From positions 310,001 to 374,000 of the forward strand of contig CBDFHW010000025.1 of the NCBI GenBank assembly GCA_965247815.1: a DNA stretch of 64,000 bases. The letters run 5' to 3'. This DNA comes from CBDAQA01 sp965247815 (GTDB lineage: Bacteria; Planctomycetota; Phycisphaerae; Tepidisphaerales; Tepidisphaeraceae). Positions within the stretch are counted from its first letter, which is position 1, and each line of letters begins with the position of its first letter. Positions 29,305 through 40,356 of the stretch are shown here, one piece after another. The notes below the pieces were generated by a model. That model did no database searches. It was given only the letters and a program-made list of their open reading frames with translations, and had not been told where the DNA came from. Both the position numbers and the translations under genes were made by a program.

Positions 29305-29465
29305 TACCGAAAAATATTCTAACCGGTACATTCTTCCGACGAGCGATGCGCGGCGTACGGGTTACTTGATGTCGCCACAGTGCAATCGCTCGTTCCGAGT
29401 TGATGGGTATTTCGGCAATTAATGAGGAATCTATGGGAAATTGAGCTTATCGTGCGCCCGCCATT

Positions 29466-30911
29466 TTGTTTGCATCAGTCGCAAGCGTTGTCTTGTTCGG
29501 GGCCACGGAGGCGTTAAGGGCCGATGTTCACACCGGTGGTGTTCCGCTACTTAACAGTAGGCCCGGGGCCGCTTACACCGTCTACCTTGACGTCAACGGC
29601 TTCAACTACAACGGAGTCTGGGACTCGGGCGAGTTGGGCATGCCCGGTTCGACGCCCTCGGTCGGCGACGTCGATGCCGCCGCCACCTTCAATGCGACGC
29701 AGGTCGCTTCGATCAAGCAGATCTGGGAGCGGATGGCTCAGTCCTACATCGGCTTCAACGTGAACGTGACGACGGTTGACCCGGCCGTTGCCGCGAATCA
29801 GGCCTCAACCGATGTCGCGCGTCAGAATTTTTACGACGCGACGCCGAACATGATGCACACCGTGATCGGGTCACAGGTGCGAGGGGGCGCACTAGTTACT
29901 GCCGCCAACCCGTCTGGCAAATGGTACAGCACGGGTGCCGACGGCGTATCGGGCCTCGGCGTTGTAGCAGGCGTGACCGGGGGCACCGGAAACGGTGGCC
30001 ACACCAACTGGATGTTTACCGAAGACCAGCAGGGTCCCGGCTTCATCAACGGTGAATATATCGGCGCCATCTCGGCCCACGAAAACGGCCACGCTTTCGG
30101 CCTCTATCACCAGAGTGATTACACCGGTGATACTTTGACCCACGAATACACCAACGGCGACGCGGTCGGCACCACGACGACGCCGGGCACCTACGTCGCC
30201 ATTATCGGCAACGCCGACGCCCGTCAGCGGATCGCGTGGCGCGTCGGTGATACGGACCAGAACGGCGTTCGAACCCCGATCAACGACATCCAATCGATGC
30301 TCGCGACCGACAATGTCTCCAACGGCCGCGCCGGGACCGCCAACCTGCACCTGGTCGACGACGGCATCGGTCATTCCCGCGATACGGCCACGCCCCTTGC
30401 GATCACTGGCAACACTGTCGATTTCAACCTCGCACAGGGTGTGATTGTCCCGAATAGTGAAACCACCCCTGTTGCATCCGGATTCACCAACTACACACAG
30501 GACTGGTTCTCGTTCAACTCGACGGGGTCGCCGATAACGCTGACCGCCAACGACGGAACCGAGTTTCTCACGCCCGGCGTTGCCGACGGTGCCGGCACGC
30601 TTCGCAGCACGTTGGACATCTACAACGCCGCAGGCCTCATCGTCGGAACCGCCATAGAGGACGCCAGCACGTTGTTCGAAACGTACACCGGCACCCTCCC
30701 TTTAGGCACCTACTACGCGAACATCGATAGCTTCGGCGGCCACGTTCAAGACGCCCCGGCGTTCAACGCCGCCACCTATTACGATACCGGCGCGTTCTTC
30801 CTGACCGGGAGCGGCTTTGCCGCAGTTCCAGAGCCCGCCTCCCTGGGTCTGGTCCTGATCAGTGGCATATTCTGCGCCCGACGTCGTCGAGCGCTAGTCT
30901 CTCCTCATTAA
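29466..30911 (+). CDS. PEP-CTERM metzincin-like zinc protease
   Basis: About 481 residues. A hydrophobic leader is followed by GVPLLNSRPGAAYTVYLD and the zinc motif HENGHAFGLYH (H205, E206, H209, H215), fitting HExxHxxGxxH. A pre-peptidase C-like beta domain occupies about 330-455, and the tail VPEPASLGLVLISGIFCARRRR is a PEP-CTERM signal. The start is doubtful: TTG at 29466 has no ribosome site. An ATG at 29433 in the same frame is preceded by GAGGA, but its fourth codon is TGA; without that stop the signal peptide would read MGN-x-AYRAPAILFASVASVVLFG. A paralogue lies at 32327-37389. Confidence 0.82.
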   Translation: MFASVASVVLFGATEALRADVHTGGVPLLNSRPGAAYTVYLDVNGFNYNGVWDSGELGMPGSTPSVGDVDAAATFNATQVASIKQIWERMAQSYIGFNVNVTTVDPAVAANQASTDVARQNFYDATPNMMHTVIGSQVRGGALVTAANPSGKWYSTGADGVSGLGVVAGVTGGTGNGGHTNWMFTEDQQGPGFINGEYIGAISAHENGHAFGLYHQSDYTGDTLTHEYTNGDAVGTTTTPGTYVAIIGNADARQRIAWRVGDTDQNGVRTPINDIQSMLATDNVSNGRAGTANLHLVDDGIGHSRDTATPLAITGNTVDFNLAQGVIVPNSETTPVASGFTNYTQDWFSFNSTGSPITLTANDGTEFLTPGVADGAGTLRSTLDIYNAAGLIVGTAIEDASTLFETYTGTLPLGTYYANIDSFGGHVQDAPAFNAATYYDTGAFFLTGSGFAAVPEPASLGLVLISGIFCARRRRALVSPH

Positions 30912-30980
30912 GGGTTTGGTGCGCGATCGCCCCCGAGTGGCGCGATGAGGTATGTATTCTGCAACGAATAGATCACAAAA

Positions 30981-31010
30981 GCCGTCCGGGCATGCCGGAC
31001 GGCTTTTTTC
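30981..31010 (+). terminator. intrinsic terminator of the PEP-CTERM protease gene
   Basis: Stem GCCGTCCGG / CCGGACGGC around GCATG at 30981-31003, preceded by AAAA and followed by TTTTTTCTTTT. It lies about 70 bp after the stop codon. Confidence 0.9.
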
Positions 31011-31437
31011 TTTTAGAACGCGAATCGCGAACACCGTGGAGTCTTCTGTTCGACGAAGGCGCCCGCAATATAATGCACCTCTTTCGTACGCACGCAGCGC
31101 TCGGTGTCACGCCTAAGACGCTGTCGCAGGATCATTTTTGCAGACTGCCTCCGCGATCGCGCCCGGTGCTGCAGGTCCTGGTCGACGGCGATCCGGAAAC
31201 ACAAGCTGCCATGTGACTAGGTCTCAGCGCGAATTCGGTACACCGAGGTGTGAAGGTGCTCTACCGGATTGCACGTATCTATTCTGGCCGATTGCTTTAG
31301 GCTCACGGGTGCTCACCGTCGACCGAGGCGCGGCAATCTCTCGATTGCGTTACCTCTCTCGCCCGTCTGCCTTTTGGGCTGAAACGCGGTCGATTCCACG
31401 TCCCCAATCGAAGGTCATTTTTTTGGGAGCAATTTTT
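31011..31437. other. intergenic spacer, no gene supported
   Basis: About 430 bp between a terminator and the next ATG. The forward frame of the downstream gene is open back to 31138, but its translation there looks random and the downstream ATG has a good ribosome site. A 74-codon frame (30992-31216) runs out of the terminator itself and is not credible. The segment probably contains the promoter of the next gene; I do not see a consensus one. Confidence 0.4.
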
Positions 31438-32124
31438 ATGAGTACTACAACGCTCGGAACACACCAGGGCACGTACGACGCCGTCTTTCAGCACCCGATC
31501 TCACGGAATCTGCAGTGGCGTGACGTGAAAGCGATGCTCAGCAGCGTCGCGGACGCGGTCGAAGAGGAACACAACGGCAATTTCAAGTTCAAGAAGAACG
31601 GCCAGACGCTGGTGGTCCACCCGCCGCGGCGGAAAGACTTTTCCGACGTCGAAGAGCTGATGGCGATCCGGCATTTTCTGGAACGGTCGTCGGCCCCGGT
31701 CCCGTCGGAACCGGCCATCGGGTTGCACCTGTTGGTGGTGATCGACCACCGCGAGGCGCGGATCTTCCGGACGGAACTGAAGGGGACGGTCCCCGAGACG
31801 ATCCACCCGCACGGCGACCCCGAAGCGCAACGTCACCTGCACCACGTGGACGACGATGCGAACGGCCAGCGCAAGCCCGAGCCGAAGTCGTTCTACGACG
31901 CGGTCGCCAAGGCGTTGACCGGCGCGGAAAAGATCCTGGTGTTCGGAAGCGCCACCGGCGCGAGCAGCGCGATGGAGCACTTGCTGGCGGATCTTAAAAA
32001 ACACCACCCGGCACTATCGAGCCGGGTGATCGGATCGCACGTTGTCGACGAGCAGCACATGACCGACCCGCAGTTGCTGGCCGAGGCCAGGGCGTTTTAC
32101 GCCAAGACTCCGACCGCGGTCTGA
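31438..32124 (+). CDS. conserved hypothetical protein, HicA-like N-terminus with eRF1-like C-terminus
   Basis: A 228-residue cytoplasmic protein. Residues about 15-85 (HPISRNLQWRDVKAML, EEEHNGNFKFKKNGQTL, VVHPPRRK) resemble a HicA-type double-stranded-RNA-binding fold, in which the core is GKGSHxxF/NGxxxxxP-like. The rest (LLVVIDHREARIFRTEL, ILVFGSATGASSAMEHLLADLKKHHP) looks like the bacterial eRF1 domain-3/host-attachment family. GGGAG lies eight bases before the ATG. It is flanked by terminators, so it is a single-gene unit between two paralogous proteases. The domain assignments are from pattern recall and function is unknown. Confidence 0.7.
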   Translation: MSTTTLGTHQGTYDAVFQHPISRNLQWRDVKAMLSSVADAVEEEHNGNFKFKKNGQTLVVHPPRRKDFSDVEELMAIRHFLERSSAPVPSEPAIGLHLLVVIDHREARIFRTELKGTVPETIHPHGDPEAQRHLHHVDDDANGQRKPEPKSFYDAVAKALTGAEKILVFGSATGASSAMEHLLADLKKHHPALSSRVIGSHVVDEQHMTDPQLLAEARAFYAKTPTAV

Positions 32125-32155
32125 TTCACGTCGTTTTATGAATAACAGATCGTCC

Positions 32156-32184
32156 AAAGCCCCGGCACCGCGCCGGGGCTTTTT
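32156..32184 (+). terminator. intrinsic terminator
   Basis: Stem GCCCCGG (32159-32165) / CCGGGGC (32173-32179) with loop CACCGCG, preceded by AAA and followed by TTTTT, 30 bp after the stop codon of the HicA-like gene. Confidence 0.9.
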
Positions 32185-32326
32185 GACGAACAACGGGCCG
32201 GCTTGTGACGTCGTAACAGTGAACCGGATCATCCGGCCCACGCCGGCGATTTTGTTGTACGCCCGGCTCGGTTTAGGTGGTATTCTCGGTCGCGGGGTGT
32301 GTTCTGTTTGGCGGAGGCGGAAAAAG

Positions 32327-35300
32327 ATGCGGATGTCCAAAAACCTGCGGCGGCAGCGTCGGTGCGATCTACGAATCATTTTTACAGCGTGTGTCGCAGG
32401 TGTCGGGGGATTTTCGGCCCTCGCCGACGCCGAGTCGCACCCGCTCGGCATCCCGACTCTAAACAGTCGCCCCGGGGCGGCTTATACCGTTTATCTGGAC
32501 TTTGGCGGGTTTTCGTTTTTTGGCAACTGGGGGAACGGCTCGGGCGTGCCGGGCACGACGCCGGCGTTCGACCACGTCACGAATGCTTTTTCTGGCAACG
32601 ACGTTTCGTATATCAACCAGATCTGGTCACGGGTGGCCGAGAAATATTCGGCCTTTAACATCAATGTGACCACCGTGGACCCGGCTGCCGCCGCGAACCA
32701 GGCCTCCACCGACGCCAGTCGGCAATTGTTCTACGACCAGACCCCGCGGCTCATGCACACCGTGATCGGTGACGGCACCTGGACCGGCGGGGGCGGCGTG
32801 TCGTACGTCGGCGTCACCCAGGGCAGCTTCGGGTCGGACCCGAATGTGAACGGCGGGCACGGCATCGGGTATCACACGAACTGGCTGTTCACTAACAGCC
32901 TCGGCGGGCCGGGGGACGTGTCGGCGATCGCCGAAGCCGGCGCGCACGAAAACGGTCACGGGCTGGGGCTCAATCACCAGTCCGACGTGACCGGGTCCAC
33001 CATCACCAACGAATACAGCGGAACAACGGCGCGACCGGCAACGGGTCGTTCGCGCCGGTCATGGGCGTGTCTTATTACTCGCAGCGCGGGCTGTGGCGGT
33101 CGGGCACGGCTCACGCCGGCGGTGTCGTTCAGCAGAACGACGTGCAGGTGATTGAAAATAACGGCGGGATGGGACCGCTTCTCGACGACAGCATAGGACA
33201 CACCACCACCGCGGCCACGCTGCTGCCCGTGAGCGGGACGACCGTCGACTACATGCGGGCCAGGGGAATCATCGAACCCGCGAGTTCGTCTTCGCCCAAC
33301 CCGACCGGGGTTGGAAATTACACCAAAGACCTGTTTTCATTCGCCAGCACCGGCGGGGCCGTGAGCCTGACGGTTCACAACGGCAGCGAGCGGATCACGC
33401 CCGGGGTGGCCGACGGTGGCGCGACGCTGAGCAGCGTGCTTTCAATTCTGGACACGGCCGGCAACGTTTTATATTCCGCGCCGACGGATTACTCGACGCT
33501 CAGCGCGACGATCACGCAGACCCTGTCGCCGGGCAGCTATTACGCCCAGATCAGCAGCACCGGCGGGGAATCCGGCACGTTCGACGTGACCACGAATTAT
33601 TACTACGACATGGGCAGCTATTTTCTGACCGGGTCGGGGGTAGTCAGCACCAACACCGGCAGCTTCTACTGGACCGGTGGCGCGAGCACCGCCAAGTGGT
33701 CACAAGTCGACGGCGCGACCAGCAACTGGCGCACCGACCACGCCAACGGCACGGACCCCGCCGCCGGGCCGTCGGGCACGAGCAACGTCTACTTCACGGC
33801 CGACTCCAACGCGACAAATCTGACCACCACGCTGGGCGGCGACCGCACGATCAACAGCTTGAACTTTACCGGCACCGGCACCACGGCCGGGACGACGCCG
33901 GTCACGATCGCCGCCGACGGCAGCACGCTCACGCTGGCCGCTAATGGCGGGTACATCGACGCAACCGGCACTGCCTACGCGCCGGGAACCGGGCTGGTGG
34001 TGCAACCGGGATCGGCATCACACACGATCGCGGCCAACGTCGCGCTGGGCGCGAGCCAGACTTGGCAGATCAAAAACGCGGCAACCGCGCCGCTTACCGT
34101 CAGCGGAACCATCAGTGGCGCGGGCGACATGCTTACGGTCACCGGCGCGGGCAAGCTGATTCTCGCCCACGCGAACACTTACACCGGCGGCACCACGATC
34201 CAGGGCGGGACTGTCAGCTTCGTCACCGGCGCGCTCGGCACCGGCGGTGTGACATTGACCAACGGAGGTCTGCTTCAATTCGCGACGGGAAACGCGCAGG
34301 ATATCACCACGCTCGGCCCCGGACTCACGGTCGGCGCCGGCGGCGGACAGCTGGACACCAACGGCAACAGCGTGACGTTTAACGGCAACATTCTCGGCCC
34401 GGCCGCGGGGCCATTGAGCAAACTCGGCGCGGGCACGCTGACGATCAACGGCTCGGCCAATCCGGCGAACCTGTTCGTTCGAGCAGGTACCGTTTCGCTG
34501 GGGACGGCCGCGTCGGTCTCGACCGCGACCACGCCGGTGTCAGGCGCGAACAATTATTCCTCGATCGGACAATTCGCCGGCGACAACGGCACGCTGACCT
34601 TGAACGGCTCGGCCGTCTTCACCAATGCCGGCGAGCTTAACGTCGCCGACGTCAACGCCACCGGCGTATTGAACGTGCTCGGTTCGGCGACGGTGAACGC
34701 CCGGTCGTTGGAAGTCGGGAAGTTCGGCAATGCGAACGGCACCGTGAACCAATCCGGCGGAACGGTCACCGAGGCCGACAACGGCGCGGGCACCGCCGAC
34801 TGGCGGATCGGCGGGTACGGCAGCGCCGCCGACGCCGCCGCCGTCGGTGTCTACAACCTGTCGGCCGGCACGCTGAACACCGGCGCCGCAAACCTGCAGG
34901 TCGGTGCTTACGGGAAGGGCACAGTCACCCAGACCGGTGGCACGGCCACGGTCGCGGCGTACCTTTCGATCGGGCGATTCGGCGGCGGGAACGGGACCTG
35001 GGACCTGAGCACCGGCACCGGCGCGCTGGTCGCCAATACGGCGCCGCTCGCGATCGTCGGCGAACAGGGCACGGGCGTCTTGAAGGTCGGCGGGTCGTCG
35101 ACTGTCACCGCCAAGACGCTGGCCATCGGTTTCGGGAACGGCGCGATCGGCACCGTGACGCAGACCGGCGGAACGATCACCGCGGCAACGGGCGTTAGTT
35201 TCGGCGGCGGGAACGCCGCCGGCGGGGCGGCGTCGTCGGGAACGTTCACCCTGACATCCGGAACTCTCGCGACCGCTTCAGTAACCCAGCAGCCCGGCAC

Positions 35301-37389
35301 CGGCGTCACCGGAACGTTCAACTTCAACGGCGGAACACTCCGCGCGACCGCCAGCAACGTCAGCCTGATGAGCGGCATCACCAATGCAAAGGTGCAGGCG
35401 GGCGGGGCGCTGATCAACACCAATGGGAACACGGCGTCGCTGGACCAGACGCTGGTCCACGACACCGCGCTGGGAGTCACCGTGGACGGCGGGCTGACCA
35501 AATCGGGTTCGGGCATCCTGCTGGTCGCGGCCCCGCAGTCGTACACCGGACCGACCTCGGTCGGGGCCGGGACACTGCGGTTGTCGGCCGCGCCGACCGC
35601 GCCGCTGTCGGGCGCGGTCGCCTGGTTCGACGCGTCGGATGCGTCGACGATCACCGCTGCGTCCGGCGTCGTCACCGGATGGGCCAACAAAGGAACTGCC
35701 GGAAACGCGCTCAACGCGGCGCAGACCGTTGCCGGCGTAGGCCCGACGGTCACGACCCCTGCCGGGGTCGTCGGAGGAAAATCGGTTCTGACGTTCGCCA
35801 ACCTGGCGAGCGGGCTGGTCACGGCCGGCAACCTGGGCATCACCGGTAATCAGGATCGCACCCTGTTCGTGGTCGGCGACCGCGCGACCGGCAGCAGCAT
35901 GTTCTTCGCCCACGAGGGGCCGGTCGGCACGGCCAATGCCGCGTACGGAATCTCCAGCGAAACCGCCAGCGCGTACCTGTACACCTGGGCCAACGACGTC
36001 ACGTTCCCCGCGCGGACGGCCGGCGCGTTCGAAATCTACGACTCGGAACTCACCACCAACGGCACCGCCCTGACCGGCAACGTGCTGGGCGGAAATGTGC
36101 TTTCGAGTTCGAGCAAAACCGTCGCCGCCAACACGACCAATAGTCCGCTATATGTCGGTGACCGGCCGACGAACACGTCCGGCGGTGACGTCGCCGAGGT
36201 GATCGAATACGCCGGGGCGCTCACCGCCGCCCAGCGGTCGGCGGTCGAAGCGTACCTCAATTACAAATGGTTCGGGATGACCGCCGCGCCGGTGACGAAC
36301 CGGTTACCGACAACGACAGCTTTGAATCTGACGGCCGCCGCCGCGATCCTGGACCTGAACGGAATCAACCAGACGGTCGGGTCGCTGACCGGCGTGAATG
36401 CCTCTGCGATCACGCTCGGCGGCGCGACGTTCACCGTCGGGAACAGCACCAGCACCACGTTCGCCGGTTCGGTCACCGGGGCAGGTTCGGTCGTCGTGCA
36501 GGGGACCGGCACTCTGACGCTTGCGGGGCTGAGCACGTTCAACGGAACGTTGACCGTCAACAACGGGGCGACCGTGACGGTCACGTCGGCCGGCACACTG
36601 CCGTCGGCGACGCCGCTGCTGGACAGCGGCGTGATCAACCTCGCGGCCCCGACCTCCGGCGGCATCCGCAAGCGGACCGATGCCGCGATCACCGTCAATA
36701 ACGGCGCGCAGCTCAATCTGCTGCCGGCGACCGTCCACACCAACCGCACGCTGCTGGTCGCGTCGGCTTTGACATTAAACGGGACGGCCAAAGTCGATGT
36801 CGCGAACAACGACATGGACATTCAGAACGGCGACCTCGCCGCCATCACTGCGGCGATTGCCACCGGATTTGCCGGCGGGGCGTGGAACGGCAACGGCATT
36901 TCCAGTTCGACCGCCGCGGGCGACTCGACGCATCTCACGGCAGTCGGCGCGATTTTGAACGGCTCGATCTACGGCACCGCCGGCGCACTCGGCCTGTTCG
37001 ATGGGTCGAATCCCGCGCCGGCCGACGTGCTCGTGAAGTACACCTATTACGGCGACGCCAACCTCGACGGCATGGTCGACGGTTCGGATTACACGCTGAT
37101 CGACGCCGCTTTCGGCACCGGCCTCACCGGCTGGATCAATGGCGACTTCAATTACGATCGCACGATCGACGGCAGCGATTACACATTGATCGACAACGCG
37201 TTCAACACCCAGGGCGGCAATCTGAGCACGACCGCCGAAGGCCTGCTCGCCGTGAACACCGCGCAGCTCGCGGTCGGCAGTTCGTCCTTCCCCGAGCCGT
37301 CGGGAGCTCTGGTCGTGCTCGCGCTGGGCGCTGGTTGTCTGCTCGGTCGACGGCGCGCCGCACCCGCGTTCTCGCGTGTTCGAACTTGA
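32327..37389 (+). CDS. giant PEP-CTERM metzincin-like protease with autotransporter repeats and dockerin-like module, interrupted by one frameshift
   Basis: Two overlapping frames form one protein of about 1687 residues. The first 230 residues parallel the 29466 protease: signal peptide, GIPTLNSRPGAAYTVYLD, and zinc motif HENGHGLGLNH (H207, E208, H211, H217). The frame then breaks at GG 33020-33021; one added base restores NNGATGNGSFAPVMGVSYYSQRG. The rest has a pre-peptidase-like domain, many autotransporter-type repeats (GAGKLILAHANTYTGGTTIQGG), a LamG-like block (AVAWFDASDASTITAASG), the dockerin-like pair GDANLDGMVDGSDYTLID / GDFNYDRTIDGSDYTLID and the tail FPEPSGALVVLALGAGCLLGRRR. GGAGG stands nine bases before the ATG. 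Confidence 0.75.
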
Positions 37390-37501
37390 TCGTGAGACAC
37401 ATCCTGCTTTGAAGCTATCCCAACCGACCGAACGACTCGTCGTGCGAGCGGTCGATCAAAGTGGGTCGTGCATAAGTTTGATCACGTGGTAAACTCTGAG
37501 T

Positions 37502-38578
37502 ATGGCTCCGAAGTTTGTCCGCTCGACTGTGCGCGGCATGGATGGTTACACGCCCGGTGAACAGCCCGGCTCGTCCGCCCGCGTTGTGAAATTAAACACC
37601 AATGAAAACCCATTCCCGCCGAGCCCCCGAGTAATGGCGGCGCTGCGGGACGTCGAAGCCGAGACGCTCCGGCGATATCCCAATCCCAACGCCGACACGT
37701 TCCGCGAAGCGGCGGCGAAGCTGCACAGTGTGACCGAAGACATGATCATCGCCGGCAACGGCAGCGACGACGTGCTGACGATCGCGACCCGAACGTTCGT
37801 CCCGCCCGGCGGATCTATCGCCTACGCCGAGCCCACGTATTCGCTGTACCCGGTGCTCGCGCAGCTGCAGGACGCGAAACCGGTGACGGTCGAATGGGGC
37901 GATCATTTCTCGCTGCCGATCGAAGCGTTGCTGGCCACCAAGGCGAACGCGATCTATCTGGCCAACCCCAACGCGCCGACCGGGACGGTCGTGTCCCCGG
38001 CCCAGGTGTGTAAGCTCGCCGGCGCGTTCGACGGCGTCGTGCTCGTCGACGAGGCGTACGTGAACTTCGCCGACCACGACTGCCTGGGTTTGGTCGAGGA
38101 TTGTTCGAACGTCATCATCTCCCGCACGCTGAGCAAAGGGTATTCGCTCGCTGGCTTGCGGTTCGGGTACGCCGTCGCACAGCCGCAGGTGATCTACGAG
38201 ATGATGAAGGTGAAGGACAGCTACAACACCGACGCGATCTCCGTGCTGGCCGCGACGGCCGCGATTGAAGACCAGGAATACGCCCGGAAAAACTGGGACT
38301 ACGTCCGCAGTGAACGGCACCGTTTAACGACCGAGCTGAACCAGATGGGGTGGTCCGTGCTCCCCAGCCAGGCGAATTTTCTGCTCGTGACCGTGCCCGA
38401 CGGACAGGGTCGCGAAGCGTATCAAGGTCTGAAACATCAGGGCATCCTGGTCCGATTTTTCGACAAGCCGGGCCTGTCGGACAAGATCCGGATCACGATC
38501 GGGCAGAGCCACGAGAACAACGCGCTGCTCGCCGGGATCAAGGCGCTCGAGATGTCTGAAAAAGTCGCCACGCTCTGA
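37502..38578 (+). CDS. hisC: histidinol-phosphate aminotransferase
   Basis: A 358-residue PLP enzyme of fold type I. The cofactor Lys is K212 in SRTLSKGYSLAGLRFGY; other cofactor contacts are NPNAPTG (Asn155 region), VDEAYVNF (Asp183) and GNGSDD (about 86-90). RYPNP near residue 60 is the HisC substrate-loop motif. It transaminates imidazole acetol phosphate in histidine synthesis and may also act on aromatic keto acids. No other his gene is nearby. A 7-bp inverted repeat GATCAAA / TTTGATC (37454-37483) lies just upstream and could be an operator. Confidence 0.92.
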   Translation: MAPKFVRSTVRGMDGYTPGEQPGSSARVVKLNTNENPFPPSPRVMAALRDVEAETLRRYPNPNADTFREAAAKLHSVTEDMIIAGNGSDDVLTIATRTFVPPGGSIAYAEPTYSLYPVLAQLQDAKPVTVEWGDHFSLPIEALLATKANAIYLANPNAPTGTVVSPAQVCKLAGAFDGVVLVDEAYVNFADHDCLGLVEDCSNVIISRTLSKGYSLAGLRFGYAVAQPQVIYEMMKVKDSYNTDAISVLAATAAIEDQEYARKNWDYVRSERHRLTTELNQMGWSVLPSQANFLLVTVPDGQGREAYQGLKHQGILVRFFDKPGLSDKIRITIGQSHENNALLAGIKALEMSEKVATL

Positions 38579-38625
38579 GCCGTGGGCACACACGGCGTGT
38601 CACTGTTTTCAATACACTTGTAATA

Positions 38626-40338
38626 TTACGATGCCGGCGTCGGCGCGCTGACGATTCTCTTCACACTGTCTTCCAATCCGCCCGTCCGGTTGCGAGCGAG
38701 CCAGAGCCTGCGGTGTTCTGCGACCAACGCTGCGGTGTCGACGCCCGACTGCTCATCACCCGCGAGTCTCAACCGGCCGATCGCTATGCAGTGGTGCAGC
38801 AACGCCGCGGCCTGCCGCAATTCGTCGGCGACGAGCCGCGAAGGGGTGTCGGTCGGATCAAATTGTTTCAACGGCGCGACGGCAGTCTCGATCGCCGACG
38901 CTGCGGCGTCGAGGTCCTGAGGCGTCAGGCCCGCGTGCGGGGTCGGCTCGGCGGGCGAGGGGACCATCAATCGGAAGAGCGTCGACCCGTTGCTGTTAGC
39001 CTTCCCGACCGCCTGGTAGACGTTTCCCAGGTCGTACGCCACGCGACCCAGCGTGCCGGTCGGGTCGGCAAACGCGAATCGGCTCAGCACCGCTGGCCAG
39101 TCCAGATTCGCATTCGATGATCCGCACCAACTGAATGCCGCGCCGGCGGCAAATCCGAGATAGCTCACGGGAAGATATTGCAGGTGCCCGTGATCGCCCC
39201 AGTCGGTGTTCAGGTAACCGATCGCGCCGTGTCGAAGACCTGCCTCGGCGGCCGACTTTAAATTCTGAATCGCGTTGTCGGTTCGCCCGGCGATGCTGTT
39301 CCAACTCGACGTTCCCGGGCACACATAAAACGGGACACCCGCCCGCGCGAACTTTTCACCTTGCTCGTCGAACGGGTGATTGGCTTCGTAACCCCATTGC
39401 AGCGCGATCACGTTTTTCGGCAGCTCGGCGATCAGTTCCGGCTGGTGCAGGATCACGTCGCCCCAGAACATCATCTGCCGATCGTGCGACCGGACCAGTT
39501 GGTTGACCTGCGTGACGAAGTTCAGATAGACGCGGTGCTTTCCGATCTCCGCCGAGGCTATTTTGCTGCGGCCCTGGCCGATGTCGAACGTCTCGTCGCA
39601 GCCGACATTGAACAGCCGACTGGAAAAATTGGGCAATAGTTCGTCGTACAAGCCTCTTAGAAACTCCAGCGATTCAGGATCGGTCGGGCAGAGACTGAAC
39701 GGGCCTTTCCACCGGAACCCCCAGCCGGTGTCGGCCCCGCAGACTGCCTCGGCGAGGTGCGCGTAGGCGGGATGGTTCAGCCAGCGTTCCATGTGACCGA
39801 ACGAGTTCTGATTCGGCACCAGATCGATCCACCTCGCTTTGCAATATTGGTCGAGTGTGCGAATGTCGTCGGCCGTGAAAGGGCTGGCTTCGCGCCACAC
39901 GTCGGGGTGGGCGGAGTACGCGAACGTGTGCTCGATGTACAGCTGCAACTGGTTGATCTTCCAACTCGCGAGGAGATCGATCAGCGAGAAGAGAGTTTCC
40001 ATCGTCGGGACCTTGTCCCGGCTCACGTCGAGCATGACGCCCCGGACGGGAAAATCGGGCCAATCCTCGATTTCGACACACGGCATCTGCGTCGGAAATT
40101 GCTTTCTTAGTTGATCGAAGGTGCAGTTCGCATAGCACGCGCCGGCGGCGGTCGCGGCCACGGCCGACGCGCCTTCGGGGGTGACCGACAGCCGGTAACC
40201 CTGCAAGTGTGAGACGGACCCGTCGATGGTGACGGACAAAACAGATGGCGGCGACCCGAGCACGCCCGCGGTGCGGATCATCCGCCGGGGCATGGGAAGC
40301 AGGCATATAACGTCGTTCGATGTCGTCTCGTCCGGCAT
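38626..40338 (-). CDS. glycoside hydrolase family 20 beta-N-acetylhexosaminidase
   Basis: A 570-residue enzyme. An N-terminal GH20b-like domain (1-90) leads to the catalytic barrel beginning FPVRGVMLDVSRDKVP (about 96-112). The catalytic pair is Asp248-Glu249 in LFNVGCDETFDIG, acting with substrate assistance by the acetamido group. LVPNQNSFGHMERWL supplies a conserved His, and WGDVILHQPELIAELP and ALQWGYEANHPF follow as expected. No signal peptide is seen, suggesting cytoplasmic breakdown of imported GlcNAc/GalNAc oligosaccharides. The helical C-terminus (about 440-560) is less typical. Confidence 0.87.
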   Translation of the reverse strand: MPDETTSNDVICLLPMPRRMIRTAGVLGSPPSVLSVTIDGSVSHLQGYRLSVTPEGASAVAATAAGACYANCTFDQLRKQFPTQMPCVEIEDWPDFPVRGVMLDVSRDKVPTMETLFSLIDLLASWKINQLQLYIEHTFAYSAHPDVWREASPFTADDIRTLDQYCKARWIDLVPNQNSFGHMERWLNHPAYAHLAEAVCGADTGWGFRWKGPFSLCPTDPESLEFLRGLYDELLPNFSSRLFNVGCDETFDIGQGRSKIASAEIGKHRVYLNFVTQVNQLVRSHDRQMMFWGDVILHQPELIAELPKNVIALQWGYEANHPFDEQGEKFARAGVPFYVCPGTSSWNSIAGRTDNAIQNLKSAAEAGLRHGAIGYLNTDWGDHGHLQYLPVSYLGFAAGAAFSWCGSSNANLDWPAVLSRFAFADPTGTLGRVAYDLGNVYQAVGKANSNGSTLFRLMVPSPAEPTPHAGLTPQDLDAAASAIETAVAPLKQFDPTDTPSRLVADELRQAAALLHHCIAIGRLRLAGDEQSGVDTAALVAEHRRLWLARNRTGGLEDSVKRIVSAPTPAS

Positions 40339-40356
40339 GCGCGGGAGACTACCACG

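Noticed and set aside
29442..29444. TGA at codon 4 as a selenocysteine or recoding site
   Set aside because: It falls inside a signal peptide where selenocysteine has no role, and no SECIS-like stem is evident; mutation or error is simpler.
30992..31216. 74-codon plus-strand frame
   Set aside because: It begins inside the loop/stem of a strong terminator and shows no family pattern.
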